From: Pseudanabaena sp. BC1403
GTDB taxonomy: Bacteria > Cyanobacteriota > Cyanobacteriia > Pseudanabaenales > Pseudanabaenaceae
Direction of reading: 5' to 3'
Assembly: GCF_002914585.1 (NCBI RefSeq)
Contig: NZ_PDDM01000002.1
Span: 124,001 to 188,000, forward strand
DNA: 64,000 nt
Below the pieces are notes generated by a model, which was given only the letters and a program-made list of their open reading frames with translations, made no database searches and was not told where the DNA came from. Below, one piece after another: positions 45,597 through 53,982 of this stretch (position 1 is its first letter; each line of letters opens with the position of its first letter). A program made the translations under genes and the position numbers.

Positions 45597-46091
45597 ATGG
45601 CTAAGCGTGTAAGAATTGAGCCTATCGCCCAAGTAGCAGATATTGCAACAAATGGTGCATTACTGTCTGGCTTAATGGGAGACGAACTAAGTATTTTAAA
45701 AGAATGTGGTGGTCGCGGCATGTGTGCGACCTGTCACGTTTATATTCAAGACGGTATGTCTTCGCTTAGCCCAATGGGTAAACGAGAGCAGCGCACTTTA
45801 GAAGTTATCACTACGTGCAAACCCAACTCTAGACTTGCTTGTCAAGCCAAAGTGATGGGTGAGGGAATTGTAGTTGAACTGCCAGTCGGTATGTATGTTC
45901 AATCAATTCAAGACATCGAAGCTTTAATTGGAAGACGTTGTGAGAAACCATTACTTAGCCCGATTACTGGTCAGACATTAGTCGAAGTTGGTCAATTAAT
46001 TACGCGATCGGTTGTTCGTCAACTAGAAAACACCAATTTCAGTGTGGGAGAACAATTAGCAAATACGAAAAGAGTCGATATTTTTGAGTAA
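45597..46091 (+). CDS. [2Fe-2S] ferredoxin of the PAP operon (Slr0148-like)
   Basis: 164 residues, longer than standard ferredoxins. Cluster cysteines in ECGGRGMCATC and RLACQA, plus an extra Cys in TTCKPNS; a C-terminal extension (QSIQDIEALIGRRCEKP...) is not part of the ferredoxin fold. Position directly upstream of two V4R proteins matches the Synechocystis slr0144-slr0152 cluster, where the Slr0148 ferredoxin is needed for full photosystem II assembly. Confidence 0.85.
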   Translation: MAKRVRIEPIAQVADIATNGALLSGLMGDELSILKECGGRGMCATCHVYIQDGMSSLSPMGKREQRTLEVITTCKPNSRLACQAKVMGEGIVVELPVGMYVQSIQDIEALIGRRCEKPLLSPITGQTLVEVGQLITRSVVRQLENTNFSVGEQLANTKRVDIFE

Positions 46092-46213
46092 AAATAATCA
46101 GATTAATATCTGAGCCAAAATCAGTTTTTATCGACATATTCTGCTTACTATCATTTTCTTATTCTCAAGACTAGCTTTGTATTAAATAATTTTTTGGATA
46201 GGAGTATTTACTT

Positions 46214-46894
46214 ATGACTGTTGCTGTAGATCGTCCAAATAGCGCAACCAGAGCGAAAAGAAAAAACAATCACTATAGTCTGCAAGATTTTTTGCAGCCC
46301 GATCTTGAGAAAGGCATCATCGAAGACTGGAATGGCTCAAGAAATATTCTTACCAGTGAAGATTTCATTATTGGGCTACAAGAAGGATTAGAAGATGAAG
46401 TTGGAGAAGCTTCGGCTGCCGTCATGTATTCGATTGGATGTGAATGGGGGCAGCAAGATGCATTATTTTTCACAAAATGGTTTGAACGCGATTTTGGGCG
46501 CAGTATCCGTCAGACTAATCTACCTTTCTTGCTAGAAACTTGGTGGTGGCCTTTTACCTCACAGGGTTGGGGGCGTTGGCAGGTAGATATGAGCGATCGC
46601 AAACAAGGATTTATGTTTATTAGTGTTTTTGACTCTGCTGTAGCTCGTAGCCTTGGCGATGTTGGCAAACCAGTTTGTCACTTATATGCAGGCTTGTTCT
46701 CAGGATTCTTTACGCATCTAGTGAATAAAGAGCTGGAATGTATTGAAATTCAGTGCTATTCAATGGGTGAAAACTATTGTAAATTCTTGCTCGGTGGCAA
46801 AAATCGCATTGATGCAGCTTCGTTCTGGCTCAATGAAGGAGCGACGACTCGTGACATCGAAGGTCGTTTGCGAAATGGAGAATTTCTAAAATGA
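46214..46894 (+). CDS. V4R-domain protein (Slr0144-like)
   Basis: 226 residues. The C-terminal half (FDSAVARSLGDVGKPVCHLY, then ECIEIQCYSMGENYCKFLL) is a 4-vinyl reductase (V4R) ligand-binding domain, with the typical final Gly-x3-Cys. V4R domains bind small hydrophobic ligands and in this family may bind tetrapyrroles. Overlaps the next gene by four bases (ATGA). Confidence 0.85.
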   Translation: MTVAVDRPNSATRAKRKNNHYSLQDFLQPDLEKGIIEDWNGSRNILTSEDFIIGLQEGLEDEVGEASAAVMYSIGCEWGQQDALFFTKWFERDFGRSIRQTNLPFLLETWWWPFTSQGWGRWQVDMSDRKQGFMFISVFDSAVARSLGDVGKPVCHLYAGLFSGFFTHLVNKELECIEIQCYSMGENYCKFLLGGKNRIDAASFWLNEGATTRDIEGRLRNGEFLK

Positions 46895-47169
46895 GCAGCT
46901 CAGACTGGCGTTTACAGCCATTACGCAGTTTTTGGCAAAGTGTAAATTGGGAAAATCGCGCGATCGCCCCAATAACAAGCAACAACGGTAAAGGATCTCC
47001 GCCATTAAGCTTGTTAATGTCGGTAAGGGAATATTTTCGGGCAATTTCTTGGACAGGGATTCCGGAAATTGCTGCCACCTCAGCTGAGCCTAAGCCGAGT
47101 ATTAACTCTATTGACGCAAGTAATGAAACTCTTGAAGATTTTCTTGATGATATTTCTCAATTCTTCTAA
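46891..47169 (+). CDS. PAP-operon small protein (Slr0145-like)
   Basis: 92 residues. LRSFWQSVNWEN and LLMSVREYFRAISWTGIPEI are recognisable blocks; the C-terminus is acidic (LEDFLDDISQFF). Assigned by position between two V4R-operon genes; no function known. Confidence 0.65.
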   Translation: MSSSDWRLQPLRSFWQSVNWENRAIAPITSNNGKGSPPLSLLMSVREYFRAISWTGIPEIAATSAEPKPSINSIDASNETLEDFLDDISQFF

Positions 47170-47234
47170 GTATAGTAAGCGCGTCACTCTGTGCCCATCT
47201 TACTAAAACCATTAACTCTCGTGACATAAGAACT

Positions 47235-47693
47235 ATGATACCGAAGATTCAAGAACTAATTAACCAAGCGCAAGATCGATATCTTGTCTCAGATGAACTA
47301 GGACTAATGGAAGGTTACATTAGTTCATTGCCTGATCGCTTAAAGCTATATAAACTAATCCGCGATCGCGAAATTGATATTTTGCAGTCAGTAGCGGATC
47401 AAGTCCCAGCAGAATTGCCTAATGTAACTGACGAAGACTTGGAGTCGGGTATTAAAAATTTGATCCTTGTTTTGCGCTATAGCTCTATGGCAATGCTACT
47501 CAATGATGAAAATTTTTTAAAGCAAAGATTGCTCAATTGGCTAGAAGGAATCATGTCCATGCGCGATATGCGTCGCCTCAATGAAATCCTCTACAAATTG
47601 CTTAATCAAGGACTAAAGAAACAGCTTAGCTCTACGCAACTTGCCCTGATCCAGCCTTTGATTACTGCCGCCCAAGTCACGCTAATCTACTAG
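47235..47693 (+). CDS. PAP-operon protein (Slr0146-like)
   Basis: 152 residues, all-helical (LPDRLKLYKLIRDREIDILQ, then ESGIKNLILVLRYSSMAMLL). No membrane segment or catalytic motif. Position and length match Slr0146 in the PAP cluster; the next V4R gene starts 12 bp later. Confidence 0.65.
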   Translation: MIPKIQELINQAQDRYLVSDELGLMEGYISSLPDRLKLYKLIRDREIDILQSVADQVPAELPNVTDEDLESGIKNLILVLRYSSMAMLLNDENFLKQRLLNWLEGIMSMRDMRRLNEILYKLLNQGLKKQLSSTQLALIQPLITAAQVTLIY

Positions 47694-47705
47694 AGACAAA
47701 CCACT

Positions 47706-48362
47706 ATGATTTCTGTCGCTGATCTTATCAAGGAAAATCGCATCCCTTCTAACTTCTTTGACTACAACGCTTATGTCAAAGGTGATCTAGAAATTGGGCT
47801 ACTAGAAAATCGACGAGGCGATCGCCTTATTGCAGTTCCTGACACATTAATATCGTCACTTTATGCAGGTTTGGCAAAAGAAACAGGTCAAGCTTCGAGA
47901 TTGGTTTTGTTTAACTGCGGCAAGTGGTGGGGAAAAAACTTTTATACGCGCTTTACTGAGTCTCTTGAGGAATATTACTCACAATCACTTGCTGAGATGG
48001 ATATGATTACCTTCATTCAAAGCTTGAAAGAATGTTGGATAACTCACGGCTGGGGCAAATTTGAGTTCGATCCTCAATATCAATCTCAAGGATTTATTTT
48101 GGTTAAAACTTATAACTCTCCCTATGTTCGGGCGATCGCTGGCAATACTTTGCCAACAGGCTATTTAGAGTCTGGTATTCTTACGTCTTTCTTCACAAGA
48201 CTAACAGGTCGTGAATTATTGGCAGTACAGACAAGCTGTGAATCTCTAGGTGCTAGTTGTAATATTTACATTATCGGCTTACCTGAAAGGCTGCAAATCG
48301 TTGATTCATTTCTTGCAGAAGGTTTGCCACACGAGACAATTTTGCAACGAGTGCTTAAATAA
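47706..48362 (+). CDS. V4R-domain protein (Slr0147-like)
   Basis: 218 residues. A paralogue of the 46.2-kb gene (GLAKETGQASRLVLFNCGKW, GWGKFEFD, ESGILTSFFTRLTGRELLAV, SCESLGASCNIYIIGL). The paired V4R proteins bracket the two small proteins as in Synechocystis. Ends at a strong terminator. Confidence 0.85.
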   Translation: MISVADLIKENRIPSNFFDYNAYVKGDLEIGLLENRRGDRLIAVPDTLISSLYAGLAKETGQASRLVLFNCGKWWGKNFYTRFTESLEEYYSQSLAEMDMITFIQSLKECWITHGWGKFEFDPQYQSQGFILVKTYNSPYVRAIAGNTLPTGYLESGILTSFFTRLTGRELLAVQTSCESLGASCNIYIIGLPERLQIVDSFLAEGLPHETILQRVLK

Positions 48363-48393
48363 AAAAGAGACTCGCTTTGCGAGTCTCTTTTTT
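48361..48393. terminator. Bidirectional terminator between PAP operon and PAM68
   Basis: 15-bp perfect arms AAAAAAGAGACTCGC and complement, TTT loop, T-run on both strands; overlaps the stops of both genes. Confidence 0.92.
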
Positions 48394-48916
48394 ATTTTTT
48401 AGTATTTGTTTTTGCAGTTTCTTGATTAGCTTTGACTAGTTGCTGCTGTGATTTCCACGCGCCCCTTAAATGTCCAAAGTTGGTTTTAAACTCTTCCCAT
48501 CCCCACCAGCTACCTATACGACCTTCATCCCAAGATGCAGAGATAGCTCCGTAGCTGAGCCCGATAACTCCTATACCTAGAAACAACATACTCAATAAAA
48601 CAACTGCTGAAGTTGGCAAATCGACTATATGTTTGCTTACAAGAAAATAGCTAACAATAAATGTTGTTAAACCCAAGCCTGTAGGAATACCACAGAATAA
48701 AGCGGCACGTCTCACAATACGACGATTGACCTCTTCAGGTATGCCTAGAGAATCATTGCGCTTTGTATTTGAGTTGGTATTGATAGTACTTTTCGGGGTA
48801 GTTTTGGTCGCATTGACAGGAGCAGAAGGTGCCTTTTTGGATTCCTTAGACTCTTTTGACTTTTTACTGCGATTATTCGGCTCGAAGGGAATACGTTCTG
48901 AGGTTGGTTTACTCAC
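48392..48916 (-). CDS. PAM68-like photosystem II assembly protein (DUF3464)
   Basis: 174 residues. A Lys/Ser-rich disordered N-terminus (1-60) is followed by two membrane helices (RAALFCGIPTGLGLTTFIVS and VVLLSMLFLGIGVIGLSYGA) and the PAM68 tail SWDEGRIGSWWGWEEFKTNF. The Synechocystis homologue (Sll0933) assists early photosystem II assembly. Convergent with the PAP-like operon. Confidence 0.88.
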   Translation of the reverse strand: MSKPTSERIPFEPNNRSKKSKESKESKKAPSAPVNATKTTPKSTINTNSNTKRNDSLGIPEEVNRRIVRRAALFCGIPTGLGLTTFIVSYFLVSKHIVDLPTSAVVLLSMLFLGIGVIGLSYGAISASWDEGRIGSWWGWEEFKTNFGHLRGAWKSQQQLVKANQETAKTNTKK

Positions 48917-48961
48917 TTTTGCTCCTTGCTTTGGCTTCTTGTTCTTACACTTTTTAAATAG

Positions 48962-49052
48962 CTAGGCAAAATTAAATATAAAACTCCAAAATCTTTACCG
49001 CCCGCTATGCGGGCGGTAAAGATTTTGACTCTAGTTTTTTAATTTTGCCTAG
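48962..49052. repeat. Nested inverted repeat between PAM68 and rpsO
   Basis: Outer 13-bp arms CTAGGCAAAATTA and complement surround an inner perfect hairpin (18-bp arms AAAATCTTTACCGCCCGC, loop TAT). Bases 48970-48993 recur with two changes at 51020-51043. Confidence 0.85.
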
Positions 49053-49092
49053 TCACTTATAGTGTGAAGCGATCGCACCTAAACTTTTAAGC

Positions 49093-49362
49093 CTAGCCTC
49101 TTACGCCGAGACTTTGGATCAGCTGTTTGTAATGAGCGCGATCTTGGTTGCGAACGTAGGCAAGTAAGCGCTTACGTTGACCAATGATTTTCAACAAACT
49201 ACGACGAGATGAAAAATCTTTAGGGTGTAACTTCAGATGAGTAGTCAACTGGGTGACACGCTCAGTTAATAATGCAACTTGAACATCTGAAGAGCCAGTG
49301 TCTGTGGGGTGCTTTTGATATTCGGAAAAGATTTCGAGCTTGCGTTCTTGCAACAGTGCCAT
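49093..49362 (-). CDS. rpsO: Ribosomal protein S15
   Basis: 89 residues from ATG 49362 (MALLQERK), the family start. TGSSDVQVALLTERVTQLTT, HLKLHPKDFSSRRSLL and KRLLAYVRNQD are diagnostic. Binds 16S rRNA helix 22 and often its own leader. Confidence 0.97.
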   Translation of the reverse strand: MALLQERKLEIFSEYQKHPTDTGSSDVQVALLTERVTQLTTHLKLHPKDFSSRRSLLKIIGQRKRLLAYVRNQDRAHYKQLIQSLGVRG

Positions 49363-49560
49363 GATAAAAACTTTAAACGTGTTTTGAGGTGTACGTGACA
49401 TAAACTCGACACTAAATGCGAAATTCAATGAACTTAGGCATTACGGTGCGAGCTTCCCAACCTCACGATTGGGCATTCCTAGTTACTCCCAGTTTTGGGA
49501 TTTTGCCACTTATCCAGAGAAATATATTTACTTACTCTTGGACAGTTCGACTGCATAGGC
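49363..49560 (-). promoter_or_regulatory. rpsO leader, possible structured RNA
   Basis: On the minus strand the leader contains small hairpins (TCCC-AAAAC-TGGGA near 49490-49500 and CCCAA...TTGGG near 49456-49474), with complementary GGCA/TGCC ends closing a 70-nt region. S15 autoregulatory leaders are common in bacteria; no match to a named class is claimed. Confidence 0.35.
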
Positions 49561-49709
49561 GGTTTCCGATTCTCAGTAGTCTCTGAGTACATTGGTATGG
49601 CGATCGCCATATTTTCTGAAGGCGTTAGCTTTTAGACAGACTAGCTTAACATGCCGACCGCATGTTTTTGTACACAAACAAAAAATAAGAGCAATGCTCA
49701 TGAAACCAA

Positions 49710-49748
49710 AAATAAGAGTGGCGGTGCAAAGCAGCGCCACTCTTATTT
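49710..49748. repeat. Hairpin in intergenic region
   Basis: 14-bp perfect arms AAATAAGAGTGGCG and complement with an 11-base loop. The wider 49561-49785 stretch has no other gene that I can support; it also has a CTCAG/CTGAG hairpin near 49570 and a HIP1 site. Confidence 0.75.
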
Positions 49749-49750
49749 AC

Positions 49751-49787
49751 AAGAAATAAGGCGACACATTACGTCGCTTTATTTCTT
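49751..49787 (-). terminator. Terminator of the 41-residue gene
   Basis: 15-bp arms AAGAAATAAGGCGAC/GTCGCTTTATTTCTT (one wobble), overlapping the stop codon. Confidence 0.75.
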
Positions 49788-49911
49788 AATGGGCTGAGCC
49801 ATTACCATGATATTTATCGGTGTCGTAGAAACCATTACGAGTACCGAAAAACAAACAGCTAACGGTAAACAAAATGGTCAAAATCGGCAGAATTACTTTG
49901 AGATCGAGCAT
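49786..49911 (-). CDS. 41-residue single-pass membrane protein
   Basis: ATG 49909-49911 opens a frame that reads MLDLKVILPILTILFTVSCL and FFGTRNGFYDTDKYHGNGSAH, stop TAA 49786-49788. A single hydrophobic helix (5-22) is followed by a polar, glycine-rich tail. An apparent terminator follows directly. Small one-helix subunits of photosynthetic or NDH-1 complexes look like this, but I cannot name it. Confidence 0.6.
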   Translation of the reverse strand: MLDLKVILPILTILFTVSCLFFGTRNGFYDTDKYHGNGSAH

Positions 49912-49963
49912 GTTTGGAGATGTTTGGATAAAGTGACACATGTTTTAATATTTTAAACCCAAA

Positions 49964-50004
49964 AAACATTAAGAAGTTATCCTGCATTGGCTTTCTTAAT
50001 GTTT
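49964..50004. repeat. Decayed AAACCC-family hairpin
   Basis: 12-bp arms AAACATTAAGAA and complement, preceded by AAACCCAAA whose pairing partner is missing. Confidence 0.6.
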
Positions 50005-50061
50005 ACAGCAATTACCTATACCTAAAGTATCGCAATAGCTAATTGAGTTGAGATATAAAAA

Positions 50062-50104
50062 CCAAAAGAGAGTTGCGGCGCGAAGCTCCGCAACTCTCTT
50101 TTGG
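50062..50104 (-). terminator. Terminator of the FHA-LuxR gene
   Basis: 17-bp perfect arms CCAAAAGAGAGTTGCGG and complement, 9-base loop, AAAA outside. Confidence 0.8.
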
Positions 50105-50118
50105 GCTTTTGATTAGAT

Positions 50119-50847
50119 TTAGTTATTACTACCGTCGGTGTTATCTCCGCTATCACTGCTAATAGGACGATAACTTTGCTCAAAGGCATAGCGCACAATC
50201 TGTGAACGATTCTCCAGATTCAGCTTAGTCATAATGCTGCTGAGATGAGTTTGGACAGTCCTAGGGCTTATTTGCAGACGTTTGCCAATTTCTTTATTGG
50301 TAAAGCCTTGGACAACTTGCCAGAAAACACGCTCTTCGGAAGGAGTAAGTGTAGTACGCGAAACAGGAGCCGTAGGCTGCTGAAATAGACGCATGTGTTC
50401 GCTGGCAGGGCGATGAGGTTCGCGTTTATGTGGCGAAAAGAAATCTATATCAGTTTTGCCAATGGTCATGCGATCGCCACTTTTCAACAAAATGGGGAAG
50501 GTAATCCTTTGTCCACGCATAAAAGAACCGTTGCGGCTACCAAAATCGACAAGGTAGAAGCTACCAGACTCATTGTTATTGCTGCGATTCTTTGGATCTC
50601 CTTTCATAGAAGACTCAAAGCCTTCATTTTTGGACGCTCCCACGATTTGCAATGTGGCGTGGTAGCGTGAAACCCATTTATCAGTCAATACAATTGAGTT
50701 GTCATAGCCCCTGCCAATTGTCCAGAAATCTGCGTTTGTAAGTGGAATCATTTGCTGCCCTTCATCTGCATGAACGATCAGATAGGGGTGTGGGTGTAGA
50801 AGTGTCACTGAACTATTAGACAACTTTGTTGTGTGCATCTCAATCAA
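50119..50847 (-). CDS. FHA-domain LuxR-type transcription regulator
   Basis: 242 residues. N-terminal forkhead-associated domain (about 35-130) has phosphothreonine-binding GR (TIGRGYDNSIVL), S-x2-H (VSRYHATL) and NG (GSRNGSFM). The C-terminal GerE/LuxR HTH is LTPSEERVFWQVVQGFTNKE then SPRTVQTHLSSIMTKL. It may couple Ser/Thr phosphorylation to transcription; the target is unknown. A second Met three residues in is an equally possible start. Confidence 0.9.
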   Translation of the reverse strand: MIEMHTTKLSNSSVTLLHPHPYLIVHADEGQQMIPLTNADFWTIGRGYDNSIVLTDKWVSRYHATLQIVGASKNEGFESSMKGDPKNRSNNNESGSFYLVDFGSRNGSFMRGQRITFPILLKSGDRMTIGKTDIDFFSPHKREPHRPASEHMRLFQQPTAPVSRTTLTPSEERVFWQVVQGFTNKEIGKRLQISPRTVQTHLSSIMTKLNLENRSQIVRYAFEQSYRPISSDSGDNTDGSNN

Positions 50848-51220
50848 TTGCCAATATAACTTATTTATATATTGTGAGACGAGTTTAATAAATATTGAGT
50901 TCCTTTTTTGAAGTCATGGCTTTTGCCGACATATTCTGTCACGATGTCTTTTGACATTAGTTTTCTGTTATTAAAATTTGTCGGTGATTGCTATACTCAC
51001 TCATAAGTCGGTAGACACCAATTAAATATAAAACCTCAAAATCCCCCTCCGCCTCTACTGGTGAGCCATTGATTTTGAATATTGGTTTAAATCAAGCCAA
51101 GGTAAGTAGAAACAAAAGTTTTATCAACATAGGATAAGAATATGTGAGAAATGAAACATATGATACTTTTTTCTTGTCATTACAAATCTTAAAAAATCTA
51201 TGTGTTCTTATTAAAAAATA
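50848..51220. other. Intergenic region, divergent promoters
   Basis: 373 bp without a gene. AT-rich; contains at 51020-51043 a partial copy of the repeat flank at 48970. No regulator box was recognised. Confidence 0.5.
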
Positions 51221-51640
51221 ATGATTTGGATCGCGATCTCCATACAGTTAATACTTAGCTTAGGATTGCTATGGGCTTCATGGCAGGTCTGGATATTGCG
51301 CAGTGCGCTCCAATCAACGGTAAAAACTGTAGATGGCTGGACAGAAGCTTGCGAAAAAGGCTTACAGGGATCTACTCCCAGCCTTGAAGTTGCTCGGGGA
51401 GGAGTTGGCACGGCGCGAAAGCAATACCAAATATTGCAAAGTCAGTTAGAAAAAATTCGCAAAGTATTGTCTGTACTTGTGCGTGGTGTATCCTTTTTAG
51501 GGAGTCGGTGGCAAAAGTCGCGGAAAGGTGCATCGAAGGGTGCGTCAAACTCTCTAACTAATCAACCAAACGGCAAAAATAAAGGGTCGTCAGCGAGCAA
51601 GTCGTCAGGGAGCAAGCATAATGTCAAACGGCGCAGGTAA
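51221..51640 (+). CDS. Single-pass membrane protein, envelope cluster
   Basis: 139 residues. Membrane anchor at 2-22 (IWIAISIQLILSLGLLWASW), helical middle, and a Ser/Lys/Gly-rich basic tail (about 100-139). The last 20 bp overlap the YtxH gene. No family recognised; basic tail may bind nucleic acid or membrane. Confidence 0.7.
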   Translation: MIWIAISIQLILSLGLLWASWQVWILRSALQSTVKTVDGWTEACEKGLQGSTPSLEVARGGVGTARKQYQILQSQLEKIRKVLSVLVRGVSFLGSRWQKSRKGASKGASNSLTNQPNGKNKGSSASKSSGSKHNVKRRR

Positions 51641-51986
51641 ATTTTTCGGTGGATTGATTGTAGGTACTGCAATCGGAGCAGCAGTTGGCGTATTATTTGC
51701 GCCGAGATCAGGCAAAGAAACTCGTCAAGTTTTAAAGCGATCGGCTCAAGATTTACCACAGCTAGCCGAAGAGTTAGGTTCTAATGTGCAGTATCAAGCA
51801 GATCGATTTACTGAGCAGGCTCAACGGACTATTGACGAAGCGCTAGTCCGTCTCCAAGAGGCGATCGCTACAGGACAAGAAGCTAGTCGCAAGCTACAGG
51901 AGGAATTAGCGCTATCAATGGGTAGTTCGCCAAATAGTGCTAGTACGCTCAGTGAAGGTGACCACGCTATTGAAGATGAAGAATAA
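51621..51986 (+). CDS. YtxH-domain protein
   Basis: 121 residues. The YtxH motif is at the N-terminus: FFGGLIVGTAIGAAVGVLFA then PRSGKETRQVLKRSA, a glycine-rich membrane segment followed by an amphipathic helix. An AGGGAG-like ribosome-binding site lies inside the upstream gene. YtxH proteins are linked to general stress. Confidence 0.88.
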   Translation: MSNGAGKFFGGLIVGTAIGAAVGVLFAPRSGKETRQVLKRSAQDLPQLAEELGSNVQYQADRFTEQAQRTIDEALVRLQEAIATGQEASRKLQEELALSMGSSPNSASTLSEGDHAIEDEE

Positions 51987-52029
51987 GCCCTTAAAACAGT
52001 CTTGAAAGAGTAAACACCTATAGGAAATT

Positions 52030-52569
52030 ATGTCAGAAGCGATCTTTCTGCTAGGTTTGTCATTTTTATTGGTGGTCGTTTGTCTGACGATTCTTTTGCT
52101 AACAGCAATTCCTGCTTTTCAGGAATTGGCAAAAGCAGCTAATAGTATCATTCGCCTAGCTGACACCTTAACGCGGGAGTTACCTGCGACACTAGAAGCA
52201 ATTCGGATGACTGGGCTAGAGCTAAGTGAGTTAAGCGATGAACTCAACCAAGGGGCAAAAAGTGCTGGCGAGGCTGTGAAGCAAGTAAATGATGGAATCA
52301 AGGGTGTGCGTCAAGGTGCGTCTAGTGCTTCGATCGCAACTAAAAGTGCATTTGCTGGCTTAAAAGCTGGATTAAAATCCCTCGGTCGTCCTCGCCGTCA
52401 AAAGCGATCGCCTTCGGATTTATATTCAGAAAATTTACGATCCAGTAATCCTCCTTCCGAAGACTTAGATGAAAGCGAAGATAATATGACTAGACAAAAT
52501 CGACTAGTTACACCTGATGAAATGAGATCTGAGGGCTTTATGGGAGATTTGACCCCAGATGAAGATTAA
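52030..52569 (+). CDS. DUF948-like membrane protein
   Basis: 179 residues. One membrane helix (3-28) then a long helical region of the DUF948 type (ANSIIRLADTLTRELPATLE, GLELSELSDELNQGAKSAGE), and an acidic disordered tail. Third gene in a small operon with YtxH; such pairs are often found together in stress loci. Confidence 0.8.
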   Translation: MSEAIFLLGLSFLLVVVCLTILLLTAIPAFQELAKAANSIIRLADTLTRELPATLEAIRMTGLELSELSDELNQGAKSAGEAVKQVNDGIKGVRQGASSASIATKSAFAGLKAGLKSLGRPRRQKRSPSDLYSENLRSSNPPSEDLDESEDNMTRQNRLVTPDEMRSEGFMGDLTPDED

Positions 52570-52609
52570 AAAAAATTGGTGCAGCAATGCACCAATTTTT
52601 TTTAATCTT
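52562..52609. terminator. Shared terminator of convergent DUF948 and Fur genes
   Basis: 22-bp perfect arms (AAGATTAAAAAAAATTGGTG-CA and complement), short loop. Both stop codons lie in the arms, with T-runs on both strands. Confidence 0.93.
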
Positions 52610-53021
52610 GACAGCGATCGCAGACCCCATTAACAGTTACCTCGTAGCTATCAACTTTTAGACCTACACGAAGTTTCCGAAAACTTAAACCTTCAAAAGC
52701 ATCCCACTCAATATCTTCAATCTTGCCGCAACATTTGCACCGAAAATGATGATGTGGCTCTACATTGGCATCATAACGGCATACACCCTGCTCCAATAAA
52801 ACTTCTCGCACTAATCCTGCATCACGCAAGGTCTGGAGCGAGAGGTAAACGGTTGCCTGAGAAGAAGTTGGTGCATCTTGGTTTAAATCATTTAGGATCT
52901 GGTCGGCAGTTGGATGATCTAGACGCTCAAGTAAATTTGCATATACCGCAAAACGTTGTGGCGTAACGCGCAACCCCTTAGATTTTAAGATTTGGACAAC
53001 CCGATCTGCTTGCTTTTGCAT
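52602..53021 (-). CDS. Fur-family regulator, probably PerR type
   Basis: 139 residues. Winged HTH (GLRVTPQRFAVYANLLERLD, SSQATVYLSLQTLRDAGLV), metal site EPHHHFRCKCCGKIEDI and second CxxC in VCDRCQD for structural zinc. PerR assignment follows from the divergent peroxiredoxin 300 bp away, as in Synechocystis. Fur or Zur cannot be fully excluded from sequence. Confidence 0.85.
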   Translation of the reverse strand: MQKQADRVVQILKSKGLRVTPQRFAVYANLLERLDHPTADQILNDLNQDAPTSSQATVYLSLQTLRDAGLVREVLLEQGVCRYDANVEPHHHFRCKCCGKIEDIEWDAFEGLSFRKLRVGLKVDSYEVTVNGVCDRCQD

Positions 53022-53321
53022 ATAAAACTGCTCCTGAATCCCGCCAAATTTTCTTGTAAAGCTCTTGCAGACTAGATTTACAGTTTTAAAAATTTAGTAA
53101 TCTGCTTTCAAATAGGAAAATTCAACCGAGAAATTTTGACTAAAAATTTCACAAGTAAATCACATGTTTAATTACTTGAATGGCAACTATATCATTTCTA
53201 TCTAAGAACTACAAATTTATTAAACTTTTTAAAAAAATTGAGTGATTATGGGTATTGACTAACTTCTAAATAAGAACTATTCTTAAAAGTGCTCAGAAAA
53301 GTATTTACCTCAAAGAAAAAT
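53022..53321. promoter_or_regulatory. Divergent perR-prx promoter region
   Basis: 300-bp AT-rich spacer. Contains TAAGAACTA at 53203-53211 and again as the first half of the palindrome at 53271-53285. No small gene seen. Confidence 0.65.
53271..53285 (+). promoter_or_regulatory. Candidate PerR operator
   Basis: TAAGAACTATTCTTA is a perfect 6-3-6 inverted repeat, 36 bp before the peroxiredoxin ATG. Position and AT-rich palindromic form fit a Fur-family operator; binding is inferred. Confidence 0.55.
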
Positions 53322-53894
53322 ATGGCAGTTATTGAAACCGTACCAAGCGTTGTTTTTAAGACTCGTGTACGTGATGAATCTGTTGAAGGTCCTAACCCAT
53401 ATCGTTGGGAAGACAAAACTACTCAAGATCTTTTTGCTGGCAAAAAAGTAGTAGTTTTCTCTCTACCTGGTGCATTTACTCCTACCTGCTCATCCAATCA
53501 CTTACCTCGTTACGAAGAGCTTTATGAAGAATTTAAGGCTCTAGGTGTTGACGCAGTCATTTGTATTTCCGTTAACGATGCTTTCGTTATGTTCAAATGG
53601 GGCAAGGAAATCGGTGCTAAGAATGTATTCTTGCTTCCTGATGGCGCTGGTGAATTTACCCGCAAGATGGGAATGCTTGTTGACAAATCTAATATTGGTT
53701 TCGGACTTCGCTCTTGGCGCTATTCGATGTTAGTCAATGACTCTAAGATCGAAAAGATTTTCGTAGAGCCAGGCTTCGCTGATAATGCTGGTAGCGATCC
53801 TTTTGAAGTGTCTGACGCTGACACGATGTTGGCTTACCTTAAGGGTGCTGAAGCTACTGGTGTGTCTGCTCCTCGCTTAGCATTTGTCGGTTAA
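53322..53894 (+). CDS. Peroxiredoxin (Prx5/type II)
   Basis: 190 residues from ATG 53322 ([10 protein letters not shown]), preferred to a start 33 bases upstream. Active site [12 protein letters not shown] with peroxidatic Cys56, and [11 protein letters not shown] and [12 protein letters not shown], are Prx5 hallmarks. It reduces H2O2 or organic peroxides with glutathione/glutaredoxin. In Synechocystis the PerR regulon includes the homologous Slr1621/Sll1621. Confidence 0.95.
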   Translation: MAVIETVPSVVFKTRVRDESVEGPNPYRWEDKTTQDLFAGKKVVVFSLPGAFTPTCSSNHLPRYEELYEEFKALGVDAVICISVNDAFVMFKWGKEIGAKNVFLLPDGAGEFTRKMGMLVDKSNIGFGLRSWRYSMLVNDSKIEKIFVEPGFADNAGSDPFEVSDADTMLAYLKGAEATGVSAPRLAFVG

Positions 53895-53913
53895 TTCTGC
53901 ATTTTCTAACGCA

Positions 53914-53960
53914 AACAACTGTAGAGAAAACTTGTGAAACAAGTTTTCTCTACAGTTGTT
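53914..53960 (+). terminator. Terminator after peroxiredoxin
   Basis: 21-bp perfect arms (AACAACTGTAGAGAAAACTT-G and complement), loop TGAAA; the outer TTT sits at the start of the next leader. Confidence 0.8.
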
Positions 53961-53982
53961 TCTCCCTTATTTGGAGGAAGAA

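Noticed and set aside
45597-46091. Photosynthetic ferredoxin PetF
   Set aside because: The Cys spacing, length (164 residues) and V4R neighbours do not fit PetF.
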